Numbered from the stretch's first letter, positions 42,101 through 53,140 are shown. The stretch: DNA of 64,000 nucleotides from Bactericera cockerelli (GCA_024516035.1 CM044965.1:28446919-28510918); one strand, 5' to 3'. A program made the numbers and translations. The notes: generated by a model not told the origin, from the letters alone.

Positions 42101-42682
42101 GCTTTCACCTCAGACCAAGTACTGGTACCTCCTCCAGATCCACCTCCATCAAGCGACTCACTGGTACAACGCTTTGTTGTCCAAAACTCTGTTCCAGTAC
42201 CAGCTCAGACACCATCAGTACCTACCACACCGGTGACTGAAGTGCCTATCTCTCCTCAACGCAACCTGGTTGTTCCCTCCACATCTCATGATTTTCCCAC
42301 TCAGATGCCTGTCACTCCACAGCATGTTGTTCCTAGGCCCACTGGTAAGAATGTTTCATTCAGACCCCGTACCAACTTTGATTCTTCCAAGAGATGTCCT
42401 GCCCAGGCCAGGAAGAACTTGGCACATTCACAGAAATCTCAGCATAGACCTCTGTCTACCGCTAGGTCCATCAGTTTACCTAGGATTCCACTTGCCAGTC
42501 CTGAGACACTGTCTCAGAACAGTAATCATACCTCTACTTCCACTGCCACATTGGCCAATTCGAACTTGAACCCTGCAGCTAAGCCTTTTTCCCCTGGTTC
42601 AAGTCCCAGGTCAAGCGCATCTTGTCCAAGTAGTCCCATAGTTACTAGGTCAGGTCGCCAGGTTCGACCCCGGCACACCTAG
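39113..42682 (+). pseudogene. Gypsy pol (protease-RT-RNase H-integrase), three frame breaks
   Basis: It lies in the -1 frame relative to gag, overlapping gag's last codons (39113-39140), so -1 frameshifting is the likely expression route. The protease active site FLIDTGA is at about 39226; the RT catalytic YIDD is at about 40135; RNase H has TDASST at about 40583. The integrase zinc-binding region (HMSHPGG...CHECQ) is at 41150-41265, followed by the catalytic core (HIDIVGP, then VTDQGRNF, and an E in LIERAHR). The C-terminal tail is Pro/Ser-rich. Frame breaks of +1 lie near 40847, 41385 (a T8 run) and 42080. If real, they kill the element. Confidence 0.9.
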
Positions 42683-43725
42683 ATAATTATGTATTGTAAT
42701 CAATTATCAACAGCTATAATTTGTAAATAACAGTTGTATTATCTTTGTACAGTCATTTTCCAACATGAAAATTATTAAGAATTTTTTTTTATTGTTTTGG
42801 TCTAAATTCAGCTTCCTAAACAATTTAAATTGATCTCAAGTAGGTATACCATCCTATTTGAAAACTCTCTCAAACTCTTGTAGAAAATATTAATTCTACT
42901 TTGTTCACTTACAAAATTTGGTTCAATTACATTTTTAGTAAAAAAATGCATATTGCCTCACAGTATTCACCTTTGAATACCTTCTTAGTACTTATTTTAA
43001 GACAATTATCTGATTACCTAAGAATTTCTCTTTTATATGGTTAAAATCTCATATTATCATATATCTGTTAAAATTCTATATCTCATGTATCTAGTATCTA
43101 CCCCTGGATACAATATTAACAATCAAATTTGGTTTTTACCACATTTTTACCACTGTGTAAAATAATTTCTTTAAGCACCTACATTATTTTTCATTTCTCC
43201 TGCTGCATAATATTGTTAAAACTACATATTTCCTCAGCAAGATTTATCTCAGTATTCTCATAATACTAAATTGACAAGGAACTTAAATCAATTTTATCAT
43301 TCTGATCATGTATAGCATTATTTTAATTGTACCCATCATGTTCACTTAACCTTAGTCCTTACTTGTAGCAAATTCAAATTTGAGTTTCAAACCCTCATAC
43401 TTTGGTTTTCCTAGCTTTTTTGCTTTCTTCACCAAGAATAATCTTATTATTCCTATCATGGAAACTTGTAAATCTTAAATACCTATGTAACATTGCAAAT
43501 AAGAAAATTTGTTAGCATAATCTCTGTATACTACTCAGATATATTTTTGTCAAAAAAAATAATCAGGTATTGGTACAATATTTCAGCATTAATCATATCT
43601 ATATATTTTGTGTCATTTTCTAGATAAAACCTTTATCTTTCATGTATAATTTGTTCATATCATGTTCTCTCCACAGTTTCCACCACAGGGAATCAAACCC
43701 TTGTCTTCCCTGCCTCATTTTTTTC
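42683..43725 (+). other. Gypsy 3' untranslated region
   Basis: About 1 kb of AT-rich sequence between the pol stop and the polypurine tract. No env-like frame, membrane segment or accessory frame seen. Confidence 0.7.
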
Positions 43726-43742
43726 TCGAAGGGGGGGAATGA
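43726..43742 (+). promoter_or_regulatory. Gypsy polypurine tract
   Basis: gaagggggggaatga directly precedes the 3' LTR, where plus-strand DNA synthesis is primed. Confidence 0.85.
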
Positions 43743-44020
43743 TGTGGTGGAACTGACCGCATAAAATCCTTTGTGAAACCCTGACATATTTACTCTATGT
43801 ATCGTTCTTCTTTAACTATCTTCACACTGTATGTTTTTGAAATGTTTTAAAAATAATATACGGAAGTTTGCAACTTCTCTCTTGACTCTGATCTTGTCAG
43901 AACTTTCCCAGCTAACCAAGAGCTTTTCTTTTTAGCTTTCCCTTTAAATTCCACAGTGAATTAGTTTTCTATCTTGGGAGCTCGCGGCTCAAGTAATCGC
44001 CACTTGACGCTACATCCCAA
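43743..44020 (+). repeat. Gypsy 3' LTR (278 bp)
   Basis: Identical by eye to 37773-38050. Followed by the target duplication aaatt (44021-44025). Confidence 0.95.
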
Positions 44021-44095
44021 AAATTCATTTGTTTTATTTTGATTTTTAATTAATTAATTTGTTTTAATTTTGATCAATTTGTTTGTTCATTTCAG

Positions 44096-44229
44096 GACAC
44101 ATCCACTTAACAATGATGGATGATGGTCAGGGGGCGGACATTTGCCGGGTGTGCCGCTCTGAAGGTTTACCTGACCGGCCTCTGTTTCATCCCTGTATTT
44201 GTACAGGCAGTATCAAGTGGATTCATCAG
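44096..44229 (+). CDS. MARCHF6, exon with start codon and first half of the RINGv
   Basis: Acceptor tttgttcatttcag; ATG at 44113 preceded by 17 untranslated bases; a second ATG follows directly. Residues 1-39 hold the first part of a C4HC3 RING-variant finger: C11, C14, C28, C30 and H38 ([24 protein letters not shown]). Donor CAG|GTAATA, phase 0. The acceptor shows that an untranslated 5' exon exists upstream, now separated by the gypsy element whose 3' LTR ends 75 bases before this exon. MARCHF6 is an ER-membrane ubiquitin ligase for ER-associated degradation and sterol-pathway enzymes; the RINGv recruits the E2. Confidence 0.95.
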
Positions 44230-44780
44230 GTAATATTTTTGACAAGTAAATCAAGATGAACAACATTGAACGAGATGATAATTCTCTGACTGAATCAGCT
44301 GAATGTGATATTGGTGTGTTTATCAATGAGATTTTGATCAATCATTTTGGAAGTGAACCATGTTGCTTAGAGTGTGCTAAAAACAATATTAAATGGGCTG
44401 ATAAATCTGACTGTGCTAATCAGCTGATTTGTGATCTTGGTTTTTTTATCAATGACATTTTGATCAATTTTTTGGAAGTAAACCATTTTAAGATTAAGGT
44501 GGACTAATATTAAGCAACAATTAAATAAAATCAATTGATTAGTGTGATTATTTATAACTATAAATAATAACTTTTGAGCTTTGTATGCATTAATTATGAA
44601 TAAGTTAGTATATCTTTTGTGCATTTTACTGAGCTCTAACTAATTCCAATCTCATGACTATTGCATTGTAAGTAGTTCAGTCATATACTTATTTCATAGG
44701 GTTTACATAGCTTTAATAATAAATGCTTCTTGCATCCTCGTTTTTATGTATAATAAAAATAAATAAAACATTCCTCTTCC

Positions 44781-44811
<31 letters not shown>

Positions 44812-44856
44812 TTGCTATAAATGTATATTTAGCCCATCAAATATATTATTTCCTAG
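44230..44856 (+). other. MARCHF6 intron; A-run and small duplication
   Basis: Contains an imperfect direct duplication about 126 bases apart (phrases tttatcaatgagattttgatcaat and tttatcaatgacattttgatcaat at about 44320 and 44446) and a 28-base A run at 44782-44809. No gene. Confidence 0.6.
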
Positions 44857-45120
44857 GAATGCTTGGTCCAGTGGATGAGGTACAGTCGCAAGGAGTATTG
44901 TGAGCTGTGTAGCTACAAGTTCTCTTTCATGCCTATCTATGCTCCGGACATGCCTCGGAGGCTTCCGGTCAAGGACATTCTTGGTGGACTACTATCAAGC
45001 ATACTGACAGCTGTCAAACATTGGATTCACTACACTCTGGTGGCGATTGCTTGGCTTGGCATTGTACCTCTTCTTGGGTACAGGATTTACAAGTGTTTGT
45101 TCACAGGAACTCTGGATAGT
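44857..45120 (+). CDS. MARCHF6, exon 2: end of RINGv and first membrane region
   Basis: 88 codons, phase 0 both sides (acceptor atttcctag, donor AGT|GTAAGT). It supplies the remaining zinc ligands C41, C54 and C57 (ECLVQW, CELCSYKF). Then come the conserved APDMPRRLPVKDILGG stretch and the first hydrophobic pair, VKHWIHYTLVAIAWLGIVPL. Matches the family closely along its length. Confidence 0.96.
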
Positions 45121-45705
45121 GTAAGTGAAACTACAAAAGTCTTGCTTTTGTAGTCTATGATACAGCTTTCCTATAGTAGTCACAACCATTACAACAATCT
45201 GTGGTATAGGAAAATGTTTTATAGATTGCAGAAATACAATGATCTATCAAATCAGTAGATATCACTTTTCTATAAAGAGATAGATGAAAAACTATAGTTA
45301 TTTACTTTTTCTTCTTTCACTTAGCCTTTTCCTAATCCCATTTGGGGTCAGCATTACTCAACCTTTTCCTCATGGTTGATGTTGGTTGGTTCTGGCACTC
45401 CTACCTCCATATATTTTGCCTGGATGACCTTTGTAACATTAACCCTGTGATGGGGGCCTACAATTTGTATTTTATTTAACAGTTAACCTTAAATTTAGAA
45501 TGAGTTGTATATTATTTTAGTAAAAGATTTTACCTTGATTATTAGATTTACTTTCAAATTGCAACATTTATTGAATAAAACAATTATACTTGATTGATTG
45601 TTAGTACCTTTTGACCTGAAATGACCAAAAAAGTTTTAATTATTTACTATATAAATTAAGTAATTATAATTGATATTAATCAATCAAATCAATGCCTATT
45701 TACAG
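45121..45705 (+). other. MARCHF6 intron, SINE-like tail only
   Basis: AT-rich. At 45320-45440 a SINE/LINE-tail-like phrase (CATGGTTGATGTTGGTTGGT) resembles 22375-22460. No gene. Confidence 0.55.
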
Positions 45706-45975
45706 GTGATGTCTCTTCCATTCAACCTAATATCCACGGAGCACCTTGCATCGGACATCATCCATGGATCCATAGTAGTTGTCTGCACGCTCTTTGCATT
45801 CATTGCTCTGGTCTGGCTGCGGGAGCAGATCTTGCACGGGGGAGGCCCAGAGTGGCTGGAGCGGGACGCGAATGTGTTGGCCGGTAACTTGAACGGGAAC
45901 AATAATGAGGCGGATGTTCAGAATAACAATAATAACGAGGAGGAGGATATCCCTCGGGAGCCAGACAATATACCA
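45706..45975 (+). CDS. MARCHF6, exon 3: second membrane segment and acidic/Asn linker
   Basis: 90 codons, phase 0 (acceptor ctatttacag, donor CCA|GTGAGT). Residues 128-217 begin VMSLPFNLISTEHLASDIIH, then a membrane segment (SIVVVCTLFAFIALVWLREQ), then GGGPEWLERD and an Asn/Glu-rich linker. The linker is typical of the cytosolic loop in this family. Confidence 0.95.
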
Positions 45976-46772
45976 GTGAGTTATTGTTAATGAAAGGTTG
46001 TGCTTTATTTATTATAATTTCAAATTCATTACTGAAGACAAAAGATGAAAAATATTAAACAAAAGTGGAATGGTATAAACATAAGACATAGATAATCAGA
46101 CCAATTTATTAAAAGTAGATTTCCTTGGATGCACTAACTTACCATAGAGTGAGATCCACTGGATTTGTTTATTTTCTATTGCCTGTAAGTTATATAATAA
46201 AGAATTGTGTTTCAGTCTGTTTAATCGAAATTGAACATTTTTAAAATACAAGTTTTTTTTTCACATTGTGTCTTTAACATCTAGTTCATACAAGACAGCA
46301 GTTTTACCATCCATTTGCTTTACCTACACTCATAAGCCATCCACCCTCATTAACTTCACCTAGCCTGAGTGGGGCTGGTAATAGCCAACAACACAAGGGT
46401 TTGAATTTGAATAGTCACCCATCCAAGTTGTAATCTTGCTGCACGTTGATTAACTTCAGTGACAAAAATTGTTGTTTTTCAATGTGCCATATTAAGTAAA
46501 TATAAAATCTTAGGAGAAAAAACAAATGTTTTATTTTCAAAATAGATTTTTTTTTTCGAGGTACTTTATTTGTATTATTATAAATCAACAAACATTTTAT
46601 CAAAATAAAACAAAATGAAAGAACAATAAAAAATAAACAAAAAATTAAAAATGTTCATCAATTTTTATGAATATATTAAAAATAGTATTTAAAGTTTAGG
46701 TGATTAAAAATAGTATTTAAATTTTATGTTAGTTTAGAATAAGAAACTAACATAAAATTACCCCATTTCCAG
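45976..46772 (+). other. MARCHF6 intron with 5S-derived SINE
   Basis: Carries a minus-strand 5S-like SINE (46263-46463) and AT-rich filler; a short duplication (taaaaatagtatttaaa) lies at 46675-46725. Confidence 0.65.
46263..46463 (-). repeat. 5S-rRNA-derived SINE (best copy)
   Basis: On the minus strand it starts GTCACTGAAGTTAATCAACG and continues through ACTTGGATGGGTGAC. Both match the box A and box C regions of 5S rRNA in correct order and spacing. A body with CACTCAGGCTAGGTGAAGTT and an AT-rich tail follow. This is the layout of a 5S-derived (SINE3-type) retroposon. Confidence 0.75.
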
Positions 46773-46968
46773 GCCATGAACAACGAGGGCGGGCCTAATC
46801 TGAACCGGGTGGGCGGGGCCAATGACCCGCTGCCCCGCCCCCCCGAGGCCCGCCTGGAGGGGATGGAGGGGGAGGAGGGCGGAGGGGGTGGAGCCAATCT
46901 GGAGAACAACTGGAACCCGATAGAGTGGGACCGGGCCGCAGAGGAGCTGACGTGGGAGAGACTGTTGG
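46773..46968 (+). CDS. MARCHF6, exon 4: acidic loop and conserved NWNPIEWDRAAEELTWERLLG
   Basis: 196 bases (acceptor accccatttccag, donor G|GTGAGT), phase 0 in, phase 1 out. Contains a Gly/Glu-rich loop and then the family signature NWNPIEWDRAAEELTWERLL. Richer in GC than its neighbours. Its last roughly 17 bases plus donor are the seed of the 37-bp minisatellite. Reading past the donor gives GGT GAG TAG (stop). Confidence 0.95.
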
Positions 46969-49900
46969 GTGAGTAGTCTGGGGGTTCTCACCTGGGAGAC
47001 TACTGGGTGAGTAGCTGGGGGTTTCTCACCTGGGAGACTGCTGGGTGAGTAGCTGGGGGTTCTCACCTGGGAGACTGCTGGGTGAGTAGCTGGGGGTTCT
47101 CACCTGGGAGACTGCTGGGTGAGTAGCCGGGGGTTCTCACCTGGGAGACTGCTGGGTGAGTAGCTGGGGGTTCTCACCTGGGAGACTGTTGGGTGAGTAG
47201 CTGGGGGTTCTCACCTGGGAGACTGCTGGGTGAGCAGCCTGGGGGTTTCCACATGGGAGACTGCTGGGTGAGTAGCTGGGGGTTCTCACCTGGGAGACTG
47301 CTGGGTGAGTAGCTGGGGGTTCTCACCTGGGAGACTGTTGGGTGAGTAGCTGGGGGTTCTCACCTGGGAGACTGCTGGGTGAGTAGCTGGGGGTTCTCAC
47401 CTGGGAGACTGTTGGGTGAGTAGCTGGGGGTTCTCACCTGGGAGACTGCTGGGTGAGTAGCTGGGGGTTCTCACCTGGGAGACTGCTGGGTGAGTAGCTG
47501 GGGGTTCTCACCTGGGAGACTGTTTGGGTGAGTAGCTGGGGGTTCTCACCTGGGAGACTGCTGGGTGAGTAGCTGGGGGTTCTCACCTGGGAGACTGCTG
47601 GGTGAGTAGCTGGGGGTTCTCACCTGGGAGACTGTTGGGTGAGTAGCTGGGGGTTCTCACCTGGGAGACTGCTGGGTGAGTAGCTGGGGGTTCTCACCTG
47701 GGAGACTGCTGGGTGAGTAGCTGGGGGTTCTCACCTGGGAGATTGCTGGGTGATTAGCCTGGGGGTTCTCACCTGGGAGACTGCTAGGTGAGTAGCTGCG
47801 GGTTCTCACCTGGGAGACTGCTTGGTGAGTAGCTGGGGGTTCTCACCTGGGAGACTGTTGGGTGAGTAGCTGGGGGGTTCTCACCTGGGAGACTGCTGGG
47901 TGAGTAGCTGGGGGTTCTCACCTGGGAGACTGCTGGGTGAGTAGCCTGGGGGTTCTCACCTGGGAGACTGCTAGGTGAGTAGCTGGGGGTTCTCACCTGG
48001 GAGACTGCTGGGTGAGTAGCTGGGGGTTCTCACCAGGGAGACTGTTGGGTGAGTAGCTGGGGGTTCTCACCTGGGAGACTGCTGGGTGAGTAGCTGGGGG
48101 TTCTCACCTGGGAGACTGCTGGGTGAGTAGCCTGGGGGGTGGGGGTTCTCACCTGGGAGACAGCTGGGTGAGTAGCCTGGGGGTTTCTCACCTGGGAGAC
48201 TGCTAGGTGAGTAGCTGGGGGTTCTCACCTGGGAGACTGCTGGGTGAGTAGCTGGGGGTTCTCACCTGAGAGACTGCTGGGTGAGTAGCCTGGGGGATGG
48301 GGGTTCTCACCTGGGAGACAGCTGGGTGAGTAGCCTGGGGGTTCTCACCTGGGAGACTGCTAGGTGAGTAGCTGGAGGTTCTCACCTGGGAGACTGCTGG
48401 GTGAGTAGCTGGGGGTTCTCACCTGAGAGACTGCTGGGTGAGTAGCCTGGGGGATGGGGGTTCTCACCTGGGAGACTGCTGGGTGAGTAGCTGGGGGTTC
48501 TCACCTGGGAGACTGCTGGGTGAGCAGCCTGGGGGTTCTCACATGGGAGACTGCTGGTGTGAGTAGCTGGGGGTTCTCACCTGGGAGACTGCTGGGTGAG
48601 TAGCTGGGGGTTTTCACCTGGGAGACTGTTGGGTGAGTAGCTGGGGTTCTCACCTGGGAGACTGCTGGGTGAGTAGCTGGGGGTTTCTCACCTGGGAGAC
48701 TGCTGGGTGAGTAGCTGGGGGTTCTCACCTGGGAGACTGCTGGGTGAGCAGCCTGGGGGTTCTCACATGGGAGACTGCTGGGTGAGTAGCTGGGGGTTCT
48801 CACCTGGGAGACTGCTGGGTGAGTAGCTGGGGGTTCTCACCTGGGAGACTTTGGGTGAGTAGCTGGGGGTTCTCACCTGGGAGACTGCTGGGTGAGTAGC
48901 TGGGGGTTCTCACCTGGGAGACTGCTGGGTGAGTAGCCTGGGGGGTGGGGGTTCTCACCTGGGAGACTGCTGGGTGATTAGCCTGGGGGTTCTCACCTGG
49001 GAGACTGCTAGGTGAGTAGCTGCGGGTTCTCACCTGGGAGACTGCTTGGTGAGTAGCTGGGGGTTCTCACCTGGGAGACTGTTGGGTGAGTAGCTGGGGG
49101 TTCTCACCTGGGAGACTGCTGGGTGAGTAGCTGGGGGTTCTCACCTGGGAGACTGTTGGGTGAGTAGCTGGGGGTTCTCACCTGGGAGACTGCTAGGTGA
49201 GTAGCTGGGGGTTCTCACCTGGGAGACTGCTGGGTGAGTAGCTGGGGGTTCTCACCTGAGAGACTGCTGGGTGAGTAGCCTGGGGGATGGGGGTTCTCAC
49301 CTGGGAGACTGCTGGGTGAGCAGCCTGGGGGTTCTCACATGGGAGACTGCTGGGTGAGTAGCTGGGGTTCTCACCTGGGAGACTGCTGGGTGAGTAGCTG
49401 GGGGTTCTCACCTGGGAGACTGTTGGGTGAGTAGCTGGGGGTTCTCACCTGGGAGACTGCTGGGTGAGTAGCTGGGGGTTCTCACCTGGGAGACTGCTGG
49501 GTGAGTAGCCTGGGGGGTGGGGGTTCTCACCTGGGAGACAGCTGGGTGAGTAGCCTGGGGGTTCTCACCTGGGAGACTGCTAGGTGAGTAGCTGGAGGTT
49601 CTCACCTGGGAGACTGCTGGGTGAGTAGCTGGGGGTTCTCACCTGAGAGACTGCTGGGTGAGTAGCCTGGGGGATGGGGGTTCTCACCTGGGAGACTGCT
49701 GGGTGAGTAGCTGGGGGTTCTCACCTGGGAGACTGCTGGGTGAGCAGCCTGGGGTTCTCACATGGGAGACTGCTGGGTGAGTAGCTGGGGGTTCTCACCT
49801 GGGAGACTGCTGGGTGAGTAGCTGGGGGTTTTCACCTGGGAGACTGTTGGGTGAGTAGCTGGGGGTTCTCACCTGGGAGACTGCTGGGTGAGTAGCTGGG

Positions 49901-51112
49901 GGTTCTCACCTGGGAGACTGCTGGGTGAGTAGCTGGGGGTTCTCACCTGGGAGACTGCTGGGTGAGCAGCCTGGGGGTTCTCACATGGGAGACTGCTGGG
50001 TGAGTAGCTGGGGGTTCTCACCTGGGAGACTGCTGGGTGAGTAGCTGGGGGTTCTCACCTGGGAGACTGTTGGGTGAGTAGCTGGGGGTTCTCACCTGGG
50101 AGACTGCTGGTGAGTAGCTGGGGGTTCTCACCTGGGAGACTGCTGGGTGAGTAGCCTGGGGGGTGGGGGTTCTCACCTGGGAGACAGCTGGGTGAGTAGC
50201 CTGGGGTTCTCACCTGGGAGACTGCTAGGTGAGTAGCTGGGGGTTCTCACCTGGGAGACTGCTGGGTGAGTAGCTGGGGGTTCTCACCTGAGAGACTGCT
50301 GGGTGAGTAGCCTGGGGGATGGGGGTTCTCACCTGGGAGACTGCTGGGTGAGTAGCTGGGGGTTCTCACCTGGGAGACTGCTGGGTGAGCAGCCTGGGGG
50401 TTCTCACATGGGAGACTGCTGGGTGAGTAGCTGGGGGTTCTCACCTGGGAGACTGCTGGGTGAGTAGCTGGGGGTTCTCACCTGGGAGACTGTTGGGTGA
50501 GTAGCTGGGGGTTCTCACCTGGGAGACTGCTGGGTGAGTAGCTGGGGGTTCTCACCTGGGAGACTGTTGGGTGAGTAGCTGGGGGTTCTCACCTGGGAGA
50601 CTGCTGGGTGAGTAGCTGGGGGTTCTCACCTGGGAGACTGCTGGGTGAGTAGCTGGGGGTTCTCACCTGTGAGACTGCTGGGTGAGTAGCCTGGGGGTTC
50701 TCACCTGGGAGACTGCTAGGTGAGTAGCTGGGGGTTTCCACCTGGGAGACTGCTGGGGAGTAGCTGGGGGTTCTCACCTGGGAGACTGTTGGGTGAGTAG
50801 CTGGGGGTTCTCACCTGGGAGACTGCTGGGTGAGTAGCCTGGGGGTTCTCACCTGGGAGACTGCTGGGTGAGTAGCCTGGGGGTTCTCACCTGGGAGACT
50901 GCTGGGTGAGTAGCTAGGGGTTTCTCACCTGGGAGACTGCTGGGTGAGTAGCCTGGGGGTTCTCACCTGGGAGACTGCTGGGTGAGTAGCTGGGGGTTCT
51001 CACCTGGGAGACTGCTGGGTGAGTAGCTGGGGGTTCTCACCTGGGAGACTGCTGGGTGAGTAGCTGGGGGTTCTCACCTGGGAGACTGCTGGGTGAGTAG
51101 CTGGGGGATGGG
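46969..51112 (+). repeat. 37-bp splice-donor minisatellite, about 112 copies (4.1 kb)
   Basis: Unit GTGAGTAGCTGGGGGTTC + TCACCTGGGAGACTGCTGG. The second half resembles the end of exon 4 (GTGGGAGAGACTGTTGG), so nearly every unit carries TGG|GTGAGTAG. The reverse strand of each unit also carries CCCAG|GTGAGAAC. Higher-order repetition is visible: blocks with an AGCCTGGGGG(A/G)TGGGGG variant recur about every 300-700 bp. It fills most of the intron. Confidence 0.98.
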
Positions 51113-51215
51113 GGTTCGATTTCTGAATAACTCAAAAACAGGACGTTCTGCTGGCATTTATTATTATTCTCAGCTCACTGCATTATATTAAACTCAAGTG
51201 TGTTATGTGTTCCAG

Positions 51216-51374
51216 GGCTTGACGGATCCCTGGTGTTTCTGGAGCATGTCTTCTGGGTGGTCAGCCTCAACACTCTGTTCATCCTGGTGTTTGCTTTCTG
51301 TCCGTATCACATGGGCAGGTTCATGCTGAGTCTAGCCACCCTGAAACACTATGTGAGCGCGTCCAAGTTTGAAG
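51216..51374 (+). CDS. MARCHF6, exon 5
   Basis: 159 bases (acceptor tatgtgttccag, donor G|GTAATA), phase 1 both sides. It reads LDGSLVFLEHVFWVVSLNTL and FILVFAFCPYHMGRF, then SLATLKHYVSASKFEG. One strong membrane segment. The LGLDGSLVFLEHVFWVVSLN stretch, formed across the junction with exon 4, is among the most conserved parts of the family. Confidence 0.97.
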
Positions 51375-51871
51375 GTAATAAATAGACTAGTTTGTTAGGG
51401 TAGAGGAGAGTAGACTAGGGCAGGTTCATTCTGAGTTACAGAACACCATTTTCTTAGAAGTTAAAAATAATAGGGGTTTACTCAGATCATTTTTTTGATA
51501 TCTTGAACTTTTTGGGACGTGGCTCCAATTTAGCGGTATTTTTGAGGGTCTCGATTAGACCAACTTTTTTTTATCATGGGGGGTTGTGACATATCAAATC
51601 CAATGATTTTGAGGTGCTTATTACGATTTTTTTGCTAACTGTTATCTTTGAGTCGTGTGATGTTTTACACCAGAATTTTTTAAATATATATTTTTTATTT
51701 AATATTTGTGTTAATCACCACAATAGTGATGTTACAATTACTCAAACTCTGCTTTACTAGATATTTGCTGAACATGGGACTTAAACCACTGATCTCCAGG
51801 TCACAAGTCTACCTTATCGATCGAGCTACAGAGGTCGGATTTTATTCATTATAATTATTATTATATTGCAG
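51375..51871 (+). repeat. MARCHF6 intron with tRNA-derived SINE
   Basis: At 51757-51840 on the minus strand there is a tRNA-like head (GTAGCTCGATCGATAAGGTA, B-box-like GGTTTAAGTCCC), the same family as 13316-13402. Rest AT-rich. Confidence 0.6.
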
Positions 51872-51999
51872 GACTCCTGACAACACTGTGTGGCTACGTG
51901 CTGGTAGGCCTCACTCTAGTTATTCTGCATTCCCTCGCCTCCTTCTTCAACCTAGCCAAGTCCAGACGAGTGCTGGGTCTCTGCTACATCGTGGTCAAG
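51872..51999 (+). CDS. MARCHF6, exon 6
   Basis: 128 bases (acceptor attatattgcag, donor AAG|GTAAAC), phase 1 in, phase 0 out. It reads LLTTLCGYVLVGLTLVILHS, then LASFFNLAKSRRVLGLCYIV. One membrane segment and a conserved basic turn. Confidence 0.95.
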
Positions 52000-52360
52000 G
52001 TAAACAATTAAAATAAATTGAAGTGACAGGCGACAAGAAATCGGCATTTTATTTCAAACAGAGACTTGCTATGGCCGTCCAAAGAGGCAATGCGGCGGCC
52101 ATACTTGGCACATTTCCTGTCAACCAAGGACTCGATGAGGCCTTTGTACTATGATTTATAAACAATAAAACCATTTGAATTTAATGACCACTCAATTAAA
52201 ATAAAATAATGAAATAAAACATGTTTCTTTTTTCTCATACATATTTACCTAGCATGTAATATTAAATTTAGTTAGAATTAAGTAATAAATTGGAAATTGT
52301 GTTTAATGTTTTAATTTTGAAATTACACAATAAATATAATTGAAAAAAATCCAATGTTCC
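52000..52360 (+). other. Intron start before the 41-bp array
   Basis: AT-rich with a short piece (52055-52150) of moderate GC that resembles no known feature. The array begins near 52361. Confidence 0.5.
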
Positions 52361-53140
52361 TATCGTTTCTATGACAACAGGTGTTTGCTATTTAATGTTC
52401 CGTTCGTTTCCATGACAACAAGTGTTTACTATTTAATGTTCCGTTCGTTTCCATGACAATAAGTGTATCTTATCTAATGTTCCGATCGTTTCCATGACAA
52501 CAAGTGTATCTTATCTAATGATCCGATCGTTTCCATGACAACAAGTGTTTGCTATTTAATGTTCCGTTCGTTTCCATGACAACAAGTGTTTACTATTTAA
52601 TGTTCCGTTCGTTTCCATGACAATAAGTGTATCTTATCTAATGTTCCGATCGTTTCCATGACAACAAGTGTATCTTATCTAATGATCCGATCGTTTCCAT
52701 GACAACAAGTGTTTGCTATTTAATGTTTTCGTATGTTTCCATGACAACAAGTGTATCTTATTTAATGTTCCGTTCGTTTCCATGACAACAAGTGTTTACT
52801 ATTTAATGTTCCGTTCGTTTCCATGACAACAAGTGTATCTTATCTAATGTTCCAATCGTTTCCATGACAACAAGTGTATCTTATCTAATGATCCGATCGT
52901 TTCCATGACAACAAGTGTTTGCTATTTAATGTTTCGTTCGTTTCCATGACAACAGGTGTATCTTATCTAATGTTCCGTTCGTTTCCATGACAACAGGTGT
53001 TTGGTATCTAATGTTCCGATCGTTTCCATGACAACAAATGTATCTTACCTATTGTTCCGATCGTTTCCATGACAACAAGTGTTTGCTATTTAATGTTCCG
53101 TTCGTTTCCATGACGACAGGTGTCTCTTATCTAATATTCC
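52361..53140 (+). repeat. 41-bp splice-acceptor minisatellite, upstream part (about 19 copies)
   Basis: Unit TGTTCCGTTCGTTTCCATG + ACAACAAGTGTTTACTATTTAA, with two alternating subtypes (gtttgctatttaa and gtatcttatctaa) that form a higher-order pattern about 205 bp long. It is the same family as 61634-62230, separated by a SINE, the BEL element and a second SINE. Confidence 0.95.

Larger units (their letters stand above)
37773..44020 (+). mobile_element. Full-length Ty3/gypsy LTR retrotransposon (CsRn1-like, CHCC Gag)
   Basis: 6248 bp with two 278-bp LTRs that look identical, a 5-bp target duplication, a tRNA-Trp-like primer site and a G-rich polypurine tract (about 43726-43742). Gag has a CHCC zinc knuckle rather than CCHC. 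Pol order is protease, RT, RNase H, integrase, which is the Ty3/gypsy order. CHCC Gag plus a tRNA-Trp primer is characteristic, to my knowledge, of the CsRn1 clade (CsRn1, Kamikaze). No env frame. It sits in the same orientation as MARCHF6, ending 75 bases before the exon that carries the start codon. Frames are interrupted four times. Confidence 0.92.

Noticed and set aside
42683..43725. Possible env gene in the gypsy element
   Set aside because: No open frame of useful length, signal peptide or membrane segment.
44256..44507. 83-codon frame in a MARCHF6 intron with two similar halves
   Set aside because: It lies wholly inside the intron between RINGv exons, comes from a short DNA duplication, and has no splice or domain support.
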